Source of the DNA: Desulfurococcales archaeon ex4484_204 | GTDB lineage: Archaea; Thermoproteota; Thermoprotei_A; Sulfolobales; NBVN01 | Length of the DNA: 8,090 bases | Direction: 5' to 3' | NCBI GenBank assembly: GCA_002255065.1 | Contig: NJEF01000049.1 | Location: 1-8,090, forward strand | Part shown: piece after piece, positions 5,213-8,090 of the stretch | Position numbering within the stretch: position 1 is the first letter of the stretch | Layout of the letters: each line of letters begins with the position of its first letter | Translations under genes and position numbers: made by a program | Notes under the pieces: generated by a model | Told to the model about the DNA's origin: nothing | What the model saw: the letters and a program-made list of their open reading frames with translations, nothing else | The model's database searches: none

Positions 5213-6844
5213 CTACGTGCTCTCCTCTAGCTCTAACGTCTTCCTCCTCCTCGCCTGTATTTCCTCGCTGGTCCCCCTAGATATTATTTCATAGAGTGTT
5301 GCTTTTTTGTTAGGCCCGGGTCTAAGTATCCTGCCTAGTCTCTGTATGAACTGCCTGCGGGACGCTGTTCCAGCTACTAATATGCCTACGTTGGCATCAG
5401 GAATATCGAGACCTTCATCTCCAACAGTGGTTACTACCAAGACCCCTGAAGCTGCTCTCCTGAACTCCTCTAATAACCTCCTCCTCTTACCTGTATCAAC
5501 CTCACCAGTTAATAGAAAGCCATTGACCTCCCTAGCTATCTCCTCAGCTAGGTCTACGTAGTGGGCGAAGACAATGATCTTGCTGTTACTCCTTAACTCC
5601 CTCTCAACGATCTCCTTAACCTTCTCTATCTTCGACCTCGATTTCTGGATAATCATCCTCACCTCGTTATGAATCCTTAACGCCTCTATAGCCTTCTTAT
5701 CACCTGTTCTCGCAGCTTCAAGAACCTGGTTAAAGTCAGCACCGTTAACTAACGCTCTATACTTCCTTCTAAGTTCTATATACCTTCTCCTTTCGTCAGG
5801 TTTTAAAGGAACCTTTATAGTTACGATGCTGTAGCTAGCTAAGTACCCCTTCTCAGCTAGTTCTTGAGGTGTTTTATAGAAGACGACGCCGCCCATTAAA
5901 GGAAACAGCTCGGTGTGCCTCCCATCCTCCCTGTAGGGGGTTGCTGAGAGGCCCATACGTGACGGAGCAGGGAGTCTCGTTGCTATAAGCTTAAACTTAT
6001 CTGCCGGTAGGTGATGGACCTCATCAACTATTAAGAAGGTAAAGTAGGGTATGAACCTATTTACATACCTAAACGCTGTTTGGTATGTTGTTAACGTTAT
6101 AGGTGAGAGCTTCTTCTCCTCACTATAATAGTAACCTACGAGACCTTCGTTAATGCATGTAAACCTTAGCAACATATCTCTCCATTGATGCAGCTGCTCC
6201 TTAGTGAACGTAACTATTAACGTCCTCTGCCTTAGCCTCGCTATAGCAGCTATCGCTATGACGGTTTTTCCTGAACCCGTAGGTAGGGCTATGACACCTC
6301 TACCACCGTTTCCTAACCACTTACTAAGCGCCTCCTCCTGGTAGTCCCTGAGCTTCCCAGTAAACGTTATCTCACCGTTTATTCTTGTAGTAAGGGGGAA
6401 CCCTGTTTTATCATCTATAAGGAACCCTAAATTCTCAAAGGAGCTCCTCACCTCCGCGTACCTGTAGGGTTGCGCGACGAATGCTTTAAGTTTCTTATCG
6501 TAGAGCAGTAATCCCCTTAGCTTGCTGTAGTATATTTCCCCTAAATACCTGTTAAACCTAACAATGAGCTTCCTTCCATCAAAAAATATCGACGCCTTTA
6601 AAAAACCACGTTCTAGCAATGCTTTAAGGTGGTCGATGAAGGTATCGTCATAAGTAGCCCCAACGCTGCCGAGAACTTCAATTACATCATCTAAACTCAT
6701 CCTCCTAAACTTAACTTTGTCTACATTGATCCTGAAGATAGAGGCTCCTCCTTCTCGACCTAAGTAGTCAGATATCTTAAGGATCTCCCTAAAATCTGAG
6801 TCATCTAGCCACCCTCTTACCTTAAATCTAAGTTCATGCTTCAA
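5213..6844 (-). CDS. xpb: XPB-family superfamily 2 DNA helicase/translocase
   Basis: This is the archaeal homologue of the TFIIH/nucleotide excision repair helicase XPB, an ATP-driven 3'-5' translocase that opens DNA; in archaea its exact role is unsettled, and it is often paired with the nuclease Bax1. The protein has 543 residues. Residues 1-110 form the N-terminal damage-recognition-like region. Helicase domain 1 has the Q-like LRDYQEEAL (165-173), Walker A PTGSGKT (188-194), DEVHH (274-278), SATP (300-303) and the XPB hallmark RED (305-307). A basic, helical thumb-like insert spans about 346-400. Helicase domain 2 has TTVGDEGLDIPDAN (472-485) and QFIQRLGRILRPG (498-510). All ATPase residues appear intact. 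The start is TTG (6844-6842), with AGGGG (6856-6852) seven bases upstream; no nearer ATG in frame fits. It lies 12 nt after the 106-residue gene and is surely co-transcribed with it. Bax1 is not present on either side. Confidence 0.96.
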   Translation of the reverse strand: MKHELRFKVRGWLDDSDFREILKISDYLGREGGASIFRINVDKVKFRRMSLDDVIEVLGSVGATYDDTFIDHLKALLERGFLKASIFFDGRKLIVRFNRYLGEIYYSKLRGLLLYDKKLKAFVAQPYRYAEVRSSFENLGFLIDDKTGFPLTTRINGEITFTGKLRDYQEEALSKWLGNGGRGVIALPTGSGKTVIAIAAIARLRQRTLIVTFTKEQLHQWRDMLLRFTCINEGLVGYYYSEEKKLSPITLTTYQTAFRYVNRFIPYFTFLIVDEVHHLPADKFKLIATRLPAPSRMGLSATPYREDGRHTELFPLMGGVVFYKTPQELAEKGYLASYSIVTIKVPLKPDERRRYIELRRKYRALVNGADFNQVLEAARTGDKKAIEALRIHNEVRMIIQKSRSKIEKVKEIVERELRSNSKIIVFAHYVDLAEEIAREVNGFLLTGEVDTGKRRRLLEEFRRAASGVLVVTTVGDEGLDIPDANVGILVAGTASRRQFIQRLGRILRPGPNKKATLYEIISRGTSEEIQARRRKTLELEEST

Positions 6845-6856
6845 GCTCTAGCCCCT

Positions 6857-7177
6857 TTAAACGTCTTCTAAGAACTCTACAATAATCCTCGCCTTTACCT
6901 CCCTCGAAGAGAAGGGTGGTGGTTGAGACCCTAAATCGACGGCAAAGCTTATTAAGTTCCCTAGACTATCCCTAAACCTTACTTCAGCTACATAGGAAGA
7001 CTTTCCTCCCCCTTCCATTATCTTCATTAAGGCTTCGTAAAGCTTGCTAAACGCTATTTGAAAAGAGACGGGATTGCTTAAATCCTGAGGGCTTAGCTTC
7101 GCTTCAGCAAGCCCCTTAGCTAGGTCTATTACCGTCTTCTCAACCCTAGCAAGTCCGTGGAATTCTTTACGGAACAT
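6857..7177 (-). CDS. Hypothetical 106-residue protein, in an operon with xpb
   Basis: I do not recognise this protein. Its N-terminal half is helical and charged (KEFHGLARVEKTVIDLAKGL, then a helix IAFSKLYEALMKIMEGGG). Its C-terminal half has three beta strands (YVAEVRFRD, LISFAVDLG, VKARIIVEFLEDV) with a proline-rich linker QPPPFSS. There are no cysteines after the chosen start, and no signal peptide or membrane span. I chose ATG 7177-7175 because GGAGG (7187-7183) sits five bases upstream. The frame is open to ATG 7222, but the added residues (MTACSTVWGGSVEEA) are largely the translation of the ribosome binding site; GTG 7189 is another option. The xpb TTG lies 12 nt past this gene's stop. 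That coupling suggests a joint role with XPB, possibly as an accessory or regulatory subunit, but this is inference from position only. Confidence 0.8.
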   Translation of the reverse strand: MFRKEFHGLARVEKTVIDLAKGLAEAKLSPQDLSNPVSFQIAFSKLYEALMKIMEGGGKSSYVAEVRFRDSLGNLISFAVDLGSQPPPFSSREVKARIIVEFLEDV

Positions 7178-7241
7178 AGCTTCCTCCACACTTCCTCCCC
7201 AAACGGTACTACATGCTGTCATTAAAATTGGTTTTGTAGCA

Positions 7242-7257
7242 AGCTAAAACTTATAAG
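7242..7257. promoter_or_regulatory. Divergent promoter with palindromic TATA box (alba / xpb operon)
   Basis: CTTATAAG (7250-7257) is a perfect palindrome in the gap between the two divergent genes. On the plus strand it is preceded by an A-rich AGCTAAAA (7242-7249) that resembles a BRE, giving a start near 7281 and a leader of about 33 nt for alba. On the minus strand it would start transcription near 7228, about 50 nt before ATG 7177, but the upstream flank there is G-rich (GGGGTGGG). The BRE side favours alba as the stronger direction. Confidence 0.55.
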
Positions 7258-7313
7258 CCCACCCCTAAGTTATCTCTGCGAGGTAAAACTTTAGAGGTAG
7301 AGGTGTGAACACC

Positions 7314-7616
7314 ATGGCATCACAGGCTCCAAGCCCCATATCGAGTAACGTGGTGTTAGTAGGGAAGAAGCCTGTAATGAACTATGTGTTAGCAACCCTA
7401 ACTCTACTAAACCAGGGAGTTAACGAGATAGTAATAAAGGCTAGAGGTAGAGCTATAAGTAAGGCTGTCGACACTGTGGAGATCGTGAGGAGCAGGTTCC
7501 TACCGGATAAGGTTGCAGTGAAGGACATCAAGATAGGTAGCCAGGTAGTAACAACAGCTGACGGGAGGCAGACCAGAGTATCAACCATTGAGATACTGCT
7601 AGCTAAGAAGGAGTAA
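7314..7616 (+). CDS. alba: DNA/RNA-binding chromatin protein Alba
   Basis: Alba is an abundant small archaeal protein that coats and bridges DNA as dimers and also binds RNA. The 100-residue product shows the family core: SNVVLVGKKPVMNYVLA (the GKKP lysines, residues 18-19, are the DNA-contacting and acetylated site in Sulfolobus Alba), LLNQGVNEIVIKARGRAISKAVDTVEIVRSRF, the flexible arm around PDKVAVKDIKIGSQVV, and TRVSTIEI near the end. ATG 7314 fits the family's N-terminus (MASQAPSP) and has GAGGTG (7300-7305) eight bases upstream. GTG 7305 is in frame but overlaps that site. GAGGT occurs three times in the leader (7280, 7294, 7300), so ribosome loading may be strong. A five-T tract follows downstream at 7657. 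Confidence 0.97.
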   Translation: MASQAPSPISSNVVLVGKKPVMNYVLATLTLLNQGVNEIVIKARGRAISKAVDTVEIVRSRFLPDKVAVKDIKIGSQVVTTADGRQTRVSTIEILLAKKE

Positions 7617-7654
7617 GGACACCACGTTAAGGTAGAATAAACGACATCTAAATA

Positions 7655-7663
7655 CCTTTTTCC
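7655..7663 (+). terminator. Oligo-T terminator candidate after alba
   Basis: CCTTTTTCC lies about 40 nt past the alba stop, in a gap before the next promoter. A five-T run on the coding strand is a plausible archaeal intrinsic terminator. No hairpin is needed and none is clear. Confidence 0.4.
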
Positions 7664-7704
7664 TTCCATGAATACCTCGGCGCCGGCACCTAATCTGCGT
7701 ACCT

Positions 7705-7712
7705 CTTTATAC
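7705..7712 (+). promoter_or_regulatory. TATA box for the hexulose-phosphate synthase gene
   Basis: CTTTATAC is centred about 37 nt upstream of ATG 7746, giving a transcription start near 7734 and a leader of about 12 nt. A GC-rich palindromic stretch (7678-7687) lies about 20 nt upstream of it. Confidence 0.5.
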
Positions 7713-7745
7713 CTTTCCTAAGACAGTATTTAGTAGGGTCCAAGT

Positions 7746-8090
7746 ATGGGTAAGCTTTTAAGAGCTATAGAGAGGAGGAGACCATTAATCCAGGTAGCTC
7801 TAGACTTTATAAGGTTAGAGGATGCCCTTCAATTTATCGCGAAAGTGAGGGACCTCGATGTGGATATATATGAGGTTGGAACACCGCTCGTTAAGTCTGA
7901 GGGGGTGAGGGCTGTTAGCTTAATTAAGTCATTAACTAACTCGCTCGTCTTAGCTGATACAAAGACGGCGGATACCGGTGCTCTAGAGGTTGAAATGGCT
8001 TATAGAGCGGGTGCGGATGCTGTAACAGTGCTAGCCTCCGCCGATGATGAAACCATTAAGTCAGCTTTGAAAAGGGCTAGTGAGTTAGGC
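7746..8090 (+). CDS. hps: 3-hexulose-6-phosphate synthase, 5' part (3' end cut by window edge)
   Basis: This enzyme of the OMP decarboxylase superfamily condenses formaldehyde with ribulose 5-phosphate or runs in reverse; many archaea use the reverse direction to make ribulose 5-phosphate for nucleotides. The visible 115 residues show LIQVALDF at the first strand, the family-specific EVGTPLVKSEG (about 46-56), the DxKxxD metal/active-site motif in LADTKTADTGALE (Asp, Lys and Asp of DTKTAD), and EMAYRAGADAVTVLASADD. EVGTPL and TVL.(A/S)ADD point to hexulose-phosphate synthase rather than to the orotidine enzyme. Whether the missing part carries a fused phosphohexuloisomerase or another domain cannot be seen. 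ATG 7746 fits the family start; only a weak GGGT (7736-7739) precedes it. Confidence 0.9.
   Translation, partial: MGKLLRAIERRRPLIQVALDFIRLEDALQFIAKVRDLDVDIYEVGTPLVKSEGVRAVSLIKSLTNSLVLADTKTADTGALEVEMAYRAGADAVTVLASADDETIKSALKRASELG

Noticed and set aside
5307..5561. Plus-strand open frame opposite the xpb C-terminal part
   Set aside because: It overlaps conserved helicase motifs V and VI on the other strand.
7382..7669. Minus-strand open frame opposite alba
   Set aside because: It is the antisense of the highly conserved Alba core.

Overview
The window looks like chromosomal DNA from a thermophilic archaeon of the Thermoproteota/TACK group. The evidence is an Alba chromatin protein, an XPB-type helicase, archaeal indolepyruvate:ferredoxin oxidoreductase (IorAB), an archaeal-type 3-hexulose-6-phosphate synthase, a stand-alone Lrp/AsnC sensor domain, TATA-like elements about 30-40 nt upstream of start codons, and a well-formed archaeal C/D box sRNA. 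Species-level identity cannot be read from this sequence. I see no insertion sequences, CRISPR repeats, phage genes, tRNAs or rRNAs; this is mostly housekeeping DNA with a few poorly characterised genes.

Layout. (1) 1-1276, plus strand: the 3' part of pyrG (CTP synthase), cut by the left edge. (2) 1325-3851, plus strand: iorA then iorB, a tightly coupled pair. As given, iorA carries a -1 frameshift after codon 19, in a run of four G at 1378-1381; the conserved N-terminus lies in one frame and the rest of the protein in another. (3) 3906-4151, minus strand: a small stand-alone RAM domain protein, convergent with iorB. (4) 4152-4498: an intergenic region that holds a double-guide C/D box sRNA on the minus strand (about 4320-4379) with its own TATA-like element. 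(5) 4499-5209, plus strand: an unrecognised 236-residue protein, ending only 3 nt from (6) 5213-6844, minus strand: an XPB-family DNA helicase. The helicase is preceded in the same operon by an unrecognised 106-residue protein (6857-7177). (7) 7314-7616, plus strand: alba, divergent from the helicase operon across a palindromic TATA element. (8) 7746-8090, plus strand: the 5' part of a 3-hexulose-6-phosphate synthase gene, cut by the right edge.

How the genes fit together. IorA and IorB form one enzyme that oxidatively decarboxylates aryl-pyruvates made from aromatic amino acids, giving aryl-acetyl-CoA and reduced ferredoxin. The neighbouring RAM protein is of a family that binds amino acids, so a link to amino-acid status is possible but only inferred. 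pyrG (CTP supply) and the hexulose-phosphate synthase (in archaea often a ribose-5-phosphate source) both serve nucleotide supply but are not in one operon. XPB and its small partner form a two-gene operon, probably for DNA repair or transcription-linked DNA opening. The most noteworthy items are the previously unmarked C/D box sRNA, the frameshifted iorA, and the two unrecognised proteins around xpb.
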